Positions 28,601 through 37,116 of a stretch of DNA of 64,000 bases are shown piece after piece. Origin of the DNA: Amycolatopsis coloradensis. Lineage in GTDB: Bacteria; Actinomycetota; Actinomycetes; Mycobacteriales; Pseudonocardiaceae. A program made the translations under genes and the position numbers. Positions within the stretch are counted from its first letter, which is position 1. Each line of letters opens with the position of its first letter. Where the stretch lies: the NCBI RefSeq assembly GCF_001953865.1, contig NZ_MQUQ01000011.1:1-64000 (forward strand), in the 5' to 3' direction. The notes beneath the pieces were generated by a model. It searched no databases, was not told where the DNA came from, and saw only the letters and a program-made list of their open reading frames with translations.

Positions 28601-31600
28601 CGCCGCCGACCTCGACCTGCACTTCGAGTTCGACGAGGACGTCGAAGAGGGCATGGCCGCCTTCATCCGGTACAGCACCGATCTGTTCGACCGGGACACG
28701 GTGCGCGGCATCGCCGAGCGCCTGATCCGGCTGATCGAGGCCGTGGTGGCCGAGCCAAGCCTGCCGCTGAGCCGGATCGAGATCCTGGACGAGGCCGAGA
28801 CGGCACGGCTGCGGCAACGGTGGGACGGCACGACACGGGGCTTCGCGTTCACCGACGTGGTGACCCAGGTTCGCGACTGGGCTCAGCGGCTGCCCGATGT
28901 GGTCGCCGTGGCCGATGACGAGGGGGAGACCACCTACGCCGATCTGATCGGGCGGGCCGACGCGGTTTCGCTGCGGCTGGCGGCGGCCGGTGTCCGGCGG
29001 GGTGATCTGGTCGGCGTGCTGGCCGAGCCGGGGGTCCGGTTCATCGCGGCGATCCTCGGGGTCTGGGGTCTCGGGGCGGCGTACGTGCCGCTGGACCCGA
29101 ACTCGCCCAAGGTTCGCAACGAGGCCCTGATCCGGGACAATGGAATCCGTTTCCTGTTGTCCGACAACGAGTTCGAAGGCTCCCTGCGGCTGGACGAGGA
29201 GATCGCCGACGACGGGTTCACCCCGGTGGCGACCACGGCGGACGACCTGGCGTACGTGATCTTCACCTCCGGCTCGACCGGGAAGCCCAAGGGCGCGATG
29301 GTGCACCGCCAAGGCATGGTCAACCACCTGCTGGCCAAGGTGGAGGAACTCGGACTGTCCGATGTGGACGATGTGCTGCAGAACGCCCCGTTGACCTTCG
29401 ACATCTCGGTGTGGCAGATGCTGGCCGCGCTGGTGGTCGGCGGCCGGGTGCGCACGGTCCGCCGGGACATCGCGATGGACCCGGTCGCGCTGTTCGCGCT
29501 GGCCGAGACCGAGCGGCTGTCCGTGGTCGAGGTAGTGCCCTCCCTGCTCCGCGCCGCGCTGGAGGAGTGGGAAAACGGCAAGGCGCCCGCGCTCTCCGCG
29601 TTGCGCTGGCTGGTGGTCACCGGGGAGGCGCTGCCCGCCGGGCTGTGTGCCCGGTGGCTGAGCCGGTACCCGGGAATCCCGCTGCTCAACGCGTACGGGC
29701 CCACCGAGTGCTCGGACGACGTGACGCACGCGGTGATCGCCACCGCCCCGCATCGGGTGCCGATCGGCACCGCGGTGCGCAACTCCCGGCTGTACGTGCT
29801 TGGCGACGACCTGCGGCCCGTCCCGCCCGGTGTGCCCGGTGAGCTGTACGTGGGCGGCCTGGTCGTCGGGCAGGGCTACCTCGGTGACCCCGCGCGGACC
29901 AGTACCACCTTCGTGCCCGACCCGTACGCCCCGGCCGGCGGTGCCCGGATGTACCGCACCGGTGACCGGGTGGTCCAGCTCCCGGACGGTCAGCTGGAGT
30001 TCATCGGCCGCCAGGACCAGCAGGTCAAGGTGCGCGGTCACCGGATCGAACTGGGTGAGGTGGAGGCCGGGCTGCGCGCGGTCCCCGGTATCACCGACGC
30101 GGCGGTCCGGGTGGACATCGATGCGGCCGGCCTGCGCCGCCTGGTCGGCTACCTGGTGGGGGGCGTCGACCTCGGCATGGTCCGGCGCGCCCTCGCGGAA
30201 CGGCTGCCGGACTACATGGTGCCAGGCGCGTTCGTCCAGCTAAACGAGCTGCCGCTGAGCGCCAACGGGAAGCTCGACCGTAACGCGTTGCCCGCTCCGG
30301 ACCTCGCCGCGCAGACCGGCGGCCGGGTGGCCAGGGACCCGCGGGAGGAGATCGTCTGCGGGATCTTCGCCGAGCTGCTCGGGCTGTCCTCGGTCGGCGT
30401 GGACGACAGCTTCTTCGACCTCGGCGGGCACTCCCTGCTGGCGACCCGGCTGGTCAGCCGGATTCGCTCGGCACTGGGGGTGGAACTGCCGATCCGCGCG
30501 GTGTTCGAGAGGCCGACGGCGGCAGGCCTGGCGACCGCCGCGGCACGCGCGGGCCGGTCCCGGCCGCCGCTGCGCCCGATGCCGCGGCCCGAGGTGGTCC
30601 CGCTGTCCTTCGCCCAGCAGCGCCTGTGGATCGCCAGCCAGATCAGCGACTCCTCCTACGCGATGCCGGTGGCACTGCGTATGTCCGGCCTGCTGGACCG
30701 GGCGGCTCTCACCGCCGCGATCAACGACGTGGTCGCCCGGCACGAGGTCCTGCGGACCGTGTTCGGCTCGGTGGAAGGGGTTCCGTGCCAGCTGGTGCGG
30801 GACCGGGTGGAGCTGGAGCTGCCGGTGCGGGAGCTTGCCGAGGCGGAGCTGCGCCAGGCCATCGACGTGTCGGTGGCGCGCGGGTTCGACCTGTCGGCCG
30901 ACCTGCCGATCCGGGCCGAGTTGTTCGCGCTGGGCGAGCGGGAACACGTGCTGCTGGTGGTCGCGCACCACATCGCGAGTGACGGTTGGTCGGCAGCCCC
31001 ACTGTCGCGGGACCTGGCGGTGGCGTACCAGGCCCGGTGCGCCGGTGTGGCCCCGCGTTGGGAGCCGTTGCCGGTGCAATACGCGGACTTCGCGCTGTGG
31101 CAGCGGGAACTGCTGGGCGCCGAGGAGGACGCGGACAGCCTGTACGCGCAGCAGCTCGGGTACTGGAGGGAACGGCTGGCGGGAATGCCGGAGGAGCTGG
31201 CGCTCCCGGTGGACCGGCCCCGTCCCGCGGTGCCCAGCCAGGGCGGTGACGCCGTCCGGTTCGAACTGAACTCCGAAGTGCGGCAAGGGATCATCAGCCT
31301 GGCCCGGGAGACCGGGGCCACGCCGTTCATGGTGCTGCAGGCCGCGGTCGCCGGACTGCTGACCAAGCTGGGTGCCGGTAACGACATCCCGCTCGGCACC
31401 CCGATCGCGGGCCGTACCGACGACGCGCTGGACGAGCTGGTGGGCTTCTTCATCAACTCGCTGGTGCTGCGGACGGACACCTCGGGTGATCCGGGTTTCG
31501 CCGAGCTGGTGAGCCGGGTCCGTGAGGCCGACCTCGCCGCCTACGGCAACCAGGACGTGCCGTTCGAGCGCTTGGTGGACCTGCTCAACCCGGAGCGCTC

Positions 31601-34490
31601 GGCTGCCCGGCACCCGCTGTTCCAGGTGATGGTGGTGATGCAGAACAACGCCGACGGCGAGGTGGAACTGCCCGGCCTGCGCACCGCGGTCGAACCCCTC
31701 GAGACCAGGACCTCCCGGTTCGACCTGCACTTCGCCTTCACCGAGGACGAAGACGATCTGACGGGGGTGCTCACCTACAGCACCGACCTGTTCGACCAGG
31801 CCTCGGTGACCCGGTTGACGTCCCGGCTGGTCCGGTTCCTCACCGCGGTGACCGGCGACCCGCAGCGGCCGCTGAGCCGAGTGGACATCCTGGACCCGGC
31901 CGAGCGGCGGCAGCTGCTGGTGACCTGGAACACCACCGCCCGGGTGGAGACGCCCAGCCTGGTGACCCTGTTCCAGGCCGAGGCGGACCGGGTCCCGGAC
32001 GCGATCGCCGTTGCCCATGGGGACGACCGGATCAGCTATGGCGACCTGAACCGGCGGGCCAACAGCCTCGCCCATGCCCTGATCGGCACCGGCGTCGGCC
32101 CCGGTCACCTCGTCGGGGTCCAGCTGCCCCGGTCGGTGGATCTGGTGACCAGCCTGCTGGCGGTGCTCAAGACCGGCGCGGCCTACCTGCCGATCGACCC
32201 GTCCTACCCGGACGACCGGGTGGCTTTCATGGTCGAGGACGCCAAGCCCACCGTGGTGATCAGCACCGGGGAGGCCGCGCCGTCCCTCGACGTGCCGATG
32301 TTGCCGCTCGACCACCAGGGCACCGCCGAGGCGCTGGCCGCCCAACCTCAGTCGAACCCGGCCGACACCGACCGAAAAGCACCGCTGACCGGGACCACCC
32401 CGGCCTACGTGATCTACACCTCCGGTTCGACCGGTCGCCCGAAGGGTGTGCTGGTGGAGCACAGCGCGCTGACCGACTACTTGAACTGGACCCGGCAGCA
32501 GTACCAGAGCGCCACCGGGACCTCCCTGGTGCACTCACCGGTCTCCTTCGACCTGACCGTCACCGCCCTGTTCACCCCGCTGGTCCGCGGGGGAAAGGTC
32601 GTGCTGGCCGGACTGGACGACGGCGGGGCCGATGCCCTGAAGGCACTCGGCGGTTCGGCGGTGGACTTCATGAAGGCGACACCGAGCCACCTGCCGCTGC
32701 TGTCCGCGCTGCCCGGAGAGCTTTCACCCACCGGCGAACTGCTGCTCGGCGGTGAGGCGTTGACGGCGGAAGCGTTGGCGCAATGGCGTTCCGAGCACCC
32801 CGGGGTGACGGTGTTCAACGTGTACGGGCCGACCGAGGCGACGGTGAACTGCGCCGAGTACCGGATCCCGCCGGGCACCGCACTGCCGCCCGGCGCGGTG
32901 CCGATCGGCCGGCCGCAGGCCAACGCCCGGCTCTACGTGCTGGACGCGGCGTTGTCCCCGGTTCCGCCGGGGGTCTCCGGTGAGCTGTACATCGCCGGGG
33001 CGGGCCTGGCCCGAGGCTATCTGAACCGGCCGGGGCTGACCGCGCAGCGGTTCGTTGCCGACCCCTACGGGCCCGCCGGTTCGCGGATGTACCGCAGCGG
33101 CGACCTGGCCCGGTGGAACGCCGAGGGCAACCTGGAGTTCCTGGGGCGGGCCGACGACCAGGTCAAGCTGCGTGGGTTCCGGATCGAACTCGGCGAGGTG
33201 GAGACCGTACTCGCCGCCCACGCCGGGGTCGAGCGGGCCGTGGTGGTGGTCCGTGAGGACCAGCCTGGCGACAAGCGTTTGGTCGCCTACGTCGTATCGG
33301 CCGGGGACTGCGATCCGGAGGCGCTCCGCGAGCACGCCGGGGCCGCACTGCCCGACTACATGGTGCCCGGCGCCGTGGTCGTACTGGGAGAGCTTCCCTT
33401 GACAGCGCATGGAAAGCTCGACCGGAAGGCGCTGCCCGCACCGGAGGCGAACACCAGCTCGGCCCATAACCGGCCGAAGACCCCGCAGCAGGAGACGCTG
33501 TGCGAGCTGTTCACCGAGCTGCTCGGGGTGAGCGGGGTCGGCATCGATGACAGCTTCTTCGACCTGGGCGGGCACTCGCTGCTGGCCGCCCGGCTGCTCG
33601 GCCGGATCCGGGCGGTGTTCGGGGTACAGCTGGCCATCACCGACCTGTTCGCCGCGCCCACCCCGGCCGGTCTGGCCGAACGGCTCGCGACGAAGACCGC
33701 CGGGGATCCCTTCGACGTGCTGATCCCGTTGCGTACCGGGGGAACCGAGCCCGCGGTGTTCTGCGTGCACCCGTCCGGTTCGGTCAGCTGGTCCTACATC
33801 GGACTGGCCAAGCACATCGGCCCGGAGCGACCGATCTACGGGTTGCAGGCGGCCGGGCTGAGCGAGCCCGCCGACCTGCCGGACTCCATCGAAGACATGG
33901 CTGCCGACTACGTCGCACGGATCAGGCAGGTCCAGCCCGAGGGGCCGTACCACCTGCTCGGCTGGTCCTTCGGCGGGCTGGTCGCGCACGAGATGGCGGT
34001 GCAGTTGCGGGAAGCCGGGCAGCAGGTGGGGCTGCTGGCCAGTTTGGACAGTCATCCCGTCGGCGATCCCGATGAGGTGCCCACCGACCACGACTTCTTC
34101 CTCACCATGCTGGGCTTCTTCGGCTACGACCTGGCCGATGTCGGCGACCGGACGCTGACGATGGCCACGGTGGTCTCGATCCTGCTACGGGACAACGTGT
34201 TGCCGGGCCTGACCGAGGACAAGATCGGCAACACCCTGGTGACCTGGCGCAACAACATCCAGCTGCACGGCCGGTTCACCCCGCGCCACTACCCGGGCCG
34301 GATGCTGCACTTCGTGGCGACCCTGGACCGGGACAACGGGGTCGACACCGCCGCGGACTGGCGTCCGCACCTGGGCGGAGGGTTGCAGTGCCAGGAGATC
34401 ACCTGCTCGCACCAGGAAATGATGCGGCCGGGGCCGCTGGCCGAAATCGGCAAGATCATCGCTTTCGAACTAGGCAACCAGACCGCATAG
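22650..34490 (+). CDS. Four-module NRPS: C-A-T / C-T / C-A-T / C-A-T-TE
   Basis: 3946-residue peptide synthetase. Approximate domains: C1 7-440 (HHILWDG, DhbF/EntF-like), A1 470-930, T1 Ser999; C2 1055-1480 (HHVAADG), T2 Ser1557 with no A domain between; C3 1600-2030 (HHIVSDG), A2 2060-2520, T3 Ser2595; C4 2645-3070 (HHIASDG), A3 3095-3560, T4 Ser3643; TE with GWSFGG, Ser3773. From core motifs I read specificity codes DIWEVTADDK for both A1 and A2 and DLTKLGVVNK for A3. The first, acid-rich code plus SbnA/SbnB suggests Dap twice; the last resembles Asn/Asp codes. C1 should accept an aryl or acyl starter. No epimerase domain is present. ATG 22650 follows AAGGAG. Module 2 must be loaded in trans. 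Confidence 0.93.
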   Translation: MAELHRAGLPLSAAQSEIWYAQQLDPANPIWNIAECYEIHGPVDVGLFESATRQAVIEAECLRVRFESVDGELRQFVEPFDGWPFPVLDVSDEPDPAAAGRAWMSADVARPVDLTAPPLFGLALLRVETGLFFFYVRAHHILWDGFSEALFARRVAEIYTALVEGKSTQDGAFPPLAELLAEETAYRASSQFERDKEFWAGRFAEAPELTSVSGRTAEPVNDFVRCSGRVSASTLERLRELAWEARTTWPTFIIAATAAYVHRMTDSSQVLLSLPVAVRPGKLAGKVPGMRANVLPLPLTIRPDMSRAELLASAGKEVGSTLRHQRFRGRDVRAMMGLAAADRRPFGPELNVVSFFEQMQFGPFQGFTKNVSTAPSDDLTITVYHAENGGLYVAFDGNSSLYSLEELTAHLDRLLGFLDAFASAEADLPLGKLDVVGEQERRQLLMDHNDTAKPLDFPGVVERVRQTAQERPEAVAVFDDTESLTYRRLADRSTALSRRLLAAGVRADTLVAVLADPGCRFVSAVLGVLGAGGAYLPLDPNAPSSRNAGVLADSGSAILLVDPEYREQATGFGEITVLELDDVEEEAAAFTPPAAAPEDLAYVIYTSGSTGRPKGAMVHREGMANHLLAKVEDLGMSEVDVLVQNAPLTFDISVWQMLVPLVSGGRVVVVSRSTAADPVELFGRVTEQRVTVLEVVPSLLRTALESWDAGNPVPDLSALHHLVVTGEAMPPDLCTRWFALFPDIPLVNAYGPTECSDDVTHAVITATDEVGPVRVPIGRAVRNTQLYVLGQELRPVPLGVPGELYVAGTGVGRGYLADAARTAATFVADPHSTRPGARMYRTGDRVVRRADGQLEFLERRDRQVKVRGHRIELGEIEAALRAVDGITDAAVEVKQASSGQPQLVAYVAGKAEPEALTEELVRTLPRYMVPAAFVVLDALPLTPNGKVDHKALPAPDLLGLIGRGPRNPREEVLCAVFAEVLGLSKVGIDDSFFDLGGESLLATTLVNRVQHAMGVTLSIKEVFNAPTVAELAALTTGPRRARPPLVRATEAANNVPVSSVQHRLWFLNQLEGRVGTYNIVTVTRMSGDLNRKALWQALTDTVERHETLRTVLPEVEGVPYQKILPLEEARPVPLETEVTEEQLAELVDADAKLGFDLTAELPFRFQLFVLGPQEHVMLGVVHHVAADGWSVAPLVRDIGIAYAARVEGREPGWGPPPVRYTDYTRWQAELLGSAEDPDSVLAEQLTYWRATLAGMPQRLELPTDRPHPEKPTHRGDTVVCMIEPRLHHDLVQLARVTGSSVFMLVQAGVSLLLGKMGAGEDIPIGTPVAGRTDEALLDLVGLFINTLVLRTDLSGDPSFLELLARVREADLSVYDNQDVPLEQLVDSINPVRSRSRQQPVQVVIAVQSAQQSDPVMPGLVTSLRRIGNGTCKFDLSLECTETFAEDGAEAGLEISIEYSVDVFDRDTVEHLGAELAKLIGAAVAEPDLPVSTIAVTAPRRASRRAAPILAAGKGTSTTPYRAPRNPQEEILCALFGEVLGVAKVGIDDNFFENGGHSLLATRLISRVRSTLAAELEVRDLFESSTPVALAQLLDRDAPNRAKLRQMDRPDTIPLSYAQQRLWFLNRLEGANATYNIPVLLRLSGELDRSALQQALDDLVGRHEMLRTVFVEVDGVPCQVVRDRVAVPLQVIEVSEPDLRAAVEVSVSQGFDLAVDVPMRAKLFVLGENEHVLLMVAHHIVSDGWSSVPLSGDLARAYQARRAGEAPSWQPLPVQYVDYTLWQRELLGTEQDPESLFSRQLDFWRGRLADLPEELPLRVDRPRRDVPSYQGDTYRFTLGTETHRGLVALARQAKASMFMVLQAAVASLLTKLGAGNDIPLGTPIAGRTDDALDELIGFFLNSLVLRTDTSGDPAFAELVSRVREADLGAYGNQDMPFERLVDLVNPERAAARHPLFQVMVVLQNNATAEVRLPGLESTAELLDTGAADLDLHFEFDEDVEEGMAAFIRYSTDLFDRDTVRGIAERLIRLIEAVVAEPSLPLSRIEILDEAETARLRQRWDGTTRGFAFTDVVTQVRDWAQRLPDVVAVADDEGETTYADLIGRADAVSLRLAAAGVRRGDLVGVLAEPGVRFIAAILGVWGLGAAYVPLDPNSPKVRNEALIRDNGIRFLLSDNEFEGSLRLDEEIADDGFTPVATTADDLAYVIFTSGSTGKPKGAMVHRQGMVNHLLAKVEELGLSDVDDVLQNAPLTFDISVWQMLAALVVGGRVRTVRRDIAMDPVALFALAETERLSVVEVVPSLLRAALEEWENGKAPALSALRWLVVTGEALPAGLCARWLSRYPGIPLLNAYGPTECSDDVTHAVIATAPHRVPIGTAVRNSRLYVLGDDLRPVPPGVPGELYVGGLVVGQGYLGDPARTSTTFVPDPYAPAGGARMYRTGDRVVQLPDGQLEFIGRQDQQVKVRGHRIELGEVEAGLRAVPGITDAAVRVDIDAAGLRRLVGYLVGGVDLGMVRRALAERLPDYMVPGAFVQLNELPLSANGKLDRNALPAPDLAAQTGGRVARDPREEIVCGIFAELLGLSSVGVDDSFFDLGGHSLLATRLVSRIRSALGVELPIRAVFERPTAAGLATAAARAGRSRPPLRPMPRPEVVPLSFAQQRLWIASQISDSSYAMPVALRMSGLLDRAALTAAINDVVARHEVLRTVFGSVEGVPCQLVRDRVELELPVRELAEAELRQAIDVSVARGFDLSADLPIRAELFALGEREHVLLVVAHHIASDGWSAAPLSRDLAVAYQARCAGVAPRWEPLPVQYADFALWQRELLGAEEDADSLYAQQLGYWRERLAGMPEELALPVDRPRPAVPSQGGDAVRFELNSEVRQGIISLARETGATPFMVLQAAVAGLLTKLGAGNDIPLGTPIAGRTDDALDELVGFFINSLVLRTDTSGDPGFAELVSRVREADLAAYGNQDVPFERLVDLLNPERSAARHPLFQVMVVMQNNADGEVELPGLRTAVEPLETRTSRFDLHFAFTEDEDDLTGVLTYSTDLFDQASVTRLTSRLVRFLTAVTGDPQRPLSRVDILDPAERRQLLVTWNTTARVETPSLVTLFQAEADRVPDAIAVAHGDDRISYGDLNRRANSLAHALIGTGVGPGHLVGVQLPRSVDLVTSLLAVLKTGAAYLPIDPSYPDDRVAFMVEDAKPTVVISTGEAAPSLDVPMLPLDHQGTAEALAAQPQSNPADTDRKAPLTGTTPAYVIYTSGSTGRPKGVLVEHSALTDYLNWTRQQYQSATGTSLVHSPVSFDLTVTALFTPLVRGGKVVLAGLDDGGADALKALGGSAVDFMKATPSHLPLLSALPGELSPTGELLLGGEALTAEALAQWRSEHPGVTVFNVYGPTEATVNCAEYRIPPGTALPPGAVPIGRPQANARLYVLDAALSPVPPGVSGELYIAGAGLARGYLNRPGLTAQRFVADPYGPAGSRMYRSGDLARWNAEGNLEFLGRADDQVKLRGFRIELGEVETVLAAHAGVERAVVVVREDQPGDKRLVAYVVSAGDCDPEALREHAGAALPDYMVPGAVVVLGELPLTAHGKLDRKALPAPEANTSSAHNRPKTPQQETLCELFTELLGVSGVGIDDSFFDLGGHSLLAARLLGRIRAVFGVQLAITDLFAAPTPAGLAERLATKTAGDPFDVLIPLRTGGTEPAVFCVHPSGSVSWSYIGLAKHIGPERPIYGLQAAGLSEPADLPDSIEDMAADYVARIRQVQPEGPYHLLGWSFGGLVAHEMAVQLREAGQQVGLLASLDSHPVGDPDEVPTDHDFFLTMLGFFGYDLADVGDRTLTMATVVSILLRDNVLPGLTEDKIGNTLVTWRNNIQLHGRFTPRHYPGRMLHFVATLDRDNGVDTAADWRPHLGGGLQCQEITCSHQEMMRPGPLAEIGKIIAFELGNQTA

Positions 34491-34516
34491 CGGTAGCCGG
34501 AGCAGAGGAGCGCACC

Positions 34517-34714
34517 ATGACCAATCCCTTCGACGACGACGCGGGCACCTTCTCCGTGGTGTCCAACGACTTGGGCCAGCACAGCCTCTGGCCGTCCTTT
34601 ATGGACATACCAGAGGGCTGGCGGCCGGCGTACGGCCCGGAGTCCAGGAGCAACTGCCTGGACTACGTGGAGAAGAACTGGACCGACCTTCGCCCGAAGA
34701 GCCTGGTCGATTAA
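34517..34714 (+). CDS. MbtH-like protein
   Basis: 65-residue MbtH-family chaperone that binds and activates NRPS adenylation domains. It shows the family pattern N-P-F-D-D, the NDLGQHSLWPSF segment, and P-E-G-W followed by LDYVEKNWTDLRP. ATG 34517 follows AGAGGAG, 26 bases after the NRPS stop. It probably assists the A domains of the large NRPS and the separate A-T protein. Confidence 0.96.
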   Translation: MTNPFDDDAGTFSVVSNDLGQHSLWPSFMDIPEGWRPAYGPESRSNCLDYVEKNWTDLRPKSLVD

Positions 34715-34740
34715 CCGAAAGTCAACGAGGAGGTGTGTCG

Positions 34741-35676
34741 GTGCACGTCGAAAAGAAGACCAGCCCGTCCGGTGGTACCACGGCCGCGCTGATCACCGTT
34801 TCCACGGAAGAACGTGGCGGTGTGGACCAGGCCGTCGAGGAACTGCTGGCCGAACACGGGGCGGTGTTCCTGCGCGGGATCGGGGTGGCCGGCCCCGAGC
34901 ACTTCCGGGCAGTGGTCGACCGGTTCAGTGAGAAGCTGTTGGACTACCGGCACGGCAACTCGCCGCGGACCCAAATCGGCGACGGGGTCTACACGTCGAC
35001 CGATTACCCGGCGGGCTACGACATCTCGCTGCACAACGAGATGTCGTACGCGCCGACCTGGCCCAGCCGGCTGTTCTTCAGCTGCCTCGTCGAGCCCGCC
35101 ACCGGTGGGGCCACCCACCTGGCCGACGGCCGGGCCCTGCTGCGGGACCTCGATTCAGTGGTGCGCGACCGGTTCGAGGGGCTCGGGGTGACCTACCGGC
35201 AGAACATGCACGGCGGGGTTGGCTTCGGCAAGTCCTGGCAGGCCACCTACGACACCGAGGACCGCAAGAAGGTCGAGGAGTTCCTCACCGCGGCCCAGGT
35301 CGGTTTCGAGTGGACCGCGGACAACGGGCTGCGTACCTGGCAGATGCGCCCGGGCGCGCGTTCGCACCAGGTCAGCGGGGACGCGGTGTGGTTCAACCAG
35401 GCCGACCAGTGGCATGTGTCCAACCTGCCCGAGGCCGAGCGGGAAGCGCTGCTCGGCATGGTCGAGCACGAGCAGGACCTGCCGCTCTCGGTCAGCTATG
35501 GGGACGGCAGCCGGATCACCACCGAGGACCTGGACACCGTGCGCGAGACCGCCGGGCGACACGCGCTCGACGTGCCATGGCAGTGCGGGGACGTGCTCAT
35601 GGTGGACAACATGTCGGTGCTGCACGGGCGCCGCGCTTTCACCGGAGACCGGAGAATTCTCGTATCCATGGCCTGA
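34741..35676 (+). CDS. Fe(II)/2-oxoglutarate dioxygenase, TauD/SyrP-like
   Basis: 311-residue non-haem iron enzyme. The facial triad is His98-x-Glu100 in LHNEMSYAP and His295 in SVLHGRRAF, with the downstream Arg that binds 2-oxoglutarate. The family includes SyrP, which hydroxylates a carrier-bound Asp at the beta carbon; the HNEMSYAPTWP segment is SyrP-like. The acidic ligand is intact, so it is a hydroxylase rather than a SyrB2-type halogenase. GTG 34741 is 7 bases after GGAGG and preferred over GTG 34735. The likely substrate is the Asn/Asp-like residue of module 4, or else Dap or Thr on a carrier. Confidence 0.85.
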   Translation: MHVEKKTSPSGGTTAALITVSTEERGGVDQAVEELLAEHGAVFLRGIGVAGPEHFRAVVDRFSEKLLDYRHGNSPRTQIGDGVYTSTDYPAGYDISLHNEMSYAPTWPSRLFFSCLVEPATGGATHLADGRALLRDLDSVVRDRFEGLGVTYRQNMHGGVGFGKSWQATYDTEDRKKVEEFLTAAQVGFEWTADNGLRTWQMRPGARSHQVSGDAVWFNQADQWHVSNLPEAEREALLGMVEHEQDLPLSVSYGDGSRITTEDLDTVRETAGRHALDVPWQCGDVLMVDNMSVLHGRRAFTGDRRILVSMA

Positions 35677-35731
35677 TTCCCGGGCCAAGACCGGCTCGAT
35701 TCCTTCACAACAAATGAAGTGGAGCAAGAAA

Positions 35732-35983
35732 ATGGAAACGATCAACCGCGAGCGTGCCGCCCGTATCAAGGAGATTGTCTGCGAGATCCTTGAGCTTGAC
35801 CAGGACGAGGTCACCGACACCAGCCTGTTCGACGAGGACCACGGGGCCGACTCGCTGCGTTCCATCGAGATCCTCGCCGCGCTCGAACGCGAGTACAGCG
35901 TGATCATCGACCAGAACGAGCTTTCCCGGATGGTCAACCTCAAGAGCGTCTGCGAGGTCGTCGGGGAAGTCTCCGGCGGCTGA
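35732..35983 (+). CDS. Acyl carrier protein
   Basis: 83-residue carrier protein with the phosphopantetheine site GADSLRSIEIL (Ser in D-S-L) and an acidic helical body (CEILELDQDEVTD). ATG 35732 follows GGAG; an upstream in-frame ATG at 35714 is less well placed. It opens the reducing type II PKS gene set and should carry the growing polyene chain for the KS, KR and dehydratases downstream. Confidence 0.9.
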   Translation: METINRERAARIKEIVCEILELDQDEVTDTSLFDEDHGADSLRSIEILAALEREYSVIIDQNELSRMVNLKSVCEVVGEVSGG

Positions 35984-36033
35984 GCACGGCCGGCTGACAC
36001 CTGCGAGGCGTTGGAGTGGAAGGGGAACAACCG

Positions 36034-37116
36034 GTGAACGAGAATCGACTCGCCATCACGTCGTGGTCGGCGGTCTCACCGTTCGGCATCGGACGGCAGT
36101 CGTTCGTGGACGGTCTGCGGGCCGGGATCGGGACGGTGAAGACACTGGAGCCCGGCCGGTGGGACGGGCCGGACGAACGGGCGTGCCTCGTTCCGGGGTT
36201 CGATGCCAGGGAGGTGCTGGGCAGCAAGGGAACGCGGTCGATGGACCGGGGAACCGCGCTGGCCGTCACCGCCGTCGGACGACTGGTCGACGGTGACCGG
36301 GACGGGATCGTCGGCGACGGCGGGGACATCGCGGTGGTGCTGGGTACCACGATGGGCAGCGCGCAAAGCGCGGTGGACTTCACCAGGACCTCGCTGACGG
36401 CGGAGAAACCCTTCTACGTCGACCCGTCGAAGATGCCGAACACCGTGATCAACTGCGCCGCCGGCCAGTGTGCGATCTGGTGTGGCCTGAAGGGGCCGAA
36501 CACCACGCTGGCCGGCGGCCGCGCGGCCGGTCTGTTCGGCCTGACCTACGCCCGCCGGCTGCTGGCCACCGGACGGGCGGCCAGGGTGCTGGTCGGCGCG
36601 ACCGAGGAGTACTCCACGGCACGGGCCTGGCTGACCGCCCGGGGCCGCTCCGGCGGACCGACGGACACGGTGCTCGGCGAAGGGGCCTGCGTGCTGCTGG
36701 TGGAACCGGCCTCGGCCGTGCCGCCGGAGCGGTCGCCGCTGGCCGAGGTGCTGGCGGTCGAGTCCAGGGTTCACTTCAGACACAACATCGCGGAGGTGCT
36801 CACCGCCTGCGTGGACGCCGTCCTGAGGTCTGCCGCGGTCACCAGTGACCAGGTGGCAGCGGTGGTGCCCTCGAGTGTGCCCGGGGAGGGCGGCGAACAG
36901 GAAGGGGCTGTGCTGGCCGGTCTCTTCGGCGAGGCGGCGCTGGCGGAGGTTCCGCTGGTGAACCTGATCGGCGACGCGGGTGCCGCGTTGGGCCCGCTGC
37001 AGATCGTCATGGCACTGGAGACGGTGCGGACGCCGGGTTCGGTGGTTCTTGTGTCCACTGTGGATAGTGCGGGCAGTGTGTCTTGCGCACTGTTGCGGCT
37101 GGCGGGTGAGCGGTGA
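36034..37116 (+). CDS. Ketosynthase-like subunit without catalytic Cys (CLF-like) 1
   Basis: 360-residue thiolase-fold protein of the FabF/chain-length-factor type. The segment KGPNTTLAGGRAAG aligns with the nucleophile elbow of ketosynthases, but Gly replaces the active-site Cys, so it should be a structural or chain-length partner. It ends with a typical CALLRL strand. GTG 36034 follows GGGGA and is better placed than GTG 36016. It closely resembles a second Cys-less subunit at 45043 (both contain EKPFYVDP). It probably pairs with the only complete KS at 43796. Its stop overlaps the next start (TGATG). Confidence 0.82.
   Translation: MNENRLAITSWSAVSPFGIGRQSFVDGLRAGIGTVKTLEPGRWDGPDERACLVPGFDAREVLGSKGTRSMDRGTALAVTAVGRLVDGDRDGIVGDGGDIAVVLGTTMGSAQSAVDFTRTSLTAEKPFYVDPSKMPNTVINCAAGQCAIWCGLKGPNTTLAGGRAAGLFGLTYARRLLATGRAARVLVGATEEYSTARAWLTARGRSGGPTDTVLGEGACVLLVEPASAVPPERSPLAEVLAVESRVHFRHNIAEVLTACVDAVLRSAAVTSDQVAAVVPSSVPGEGGEQEGAVLAGLFGEAALAEVPLVNLIGDAGAALGPLQIVMALETVRTPGSVVLVSTVDSAGSVSCALLRLAGER

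Noticed and set aside
30240..32534. A 764-codon minus-strand frame opposite the NRPS, and similar long frames at 14433-16079 and 40046-42862
   Set aside because: All lie opposite genes with strong domain motifs; their length results from third-position GC bias.
33700..34490. Monobactam-type beta-lactam-forming thioesterase, suggested by Dap
   Set aside because: The terminal TE has an ordinary GWSFGG serine site and follows an Asn/Asp-like module, and no sulfotransferase is seen.
34741..35676. SyrB2-like halogenase, suggested by the SyrB1-like Thr loading system
   Set aside because: SyrB2-type halogenases have Ala or Gly in place of the acidic iron ligand; here it is Glu100, so hydroxylation is expected.
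36034..37116. An active ketosynthase
   Set aside because: Cys residues occur before the GPNTTL segment, but the nucleophile position itself is Gly, so it is called CLF-like.
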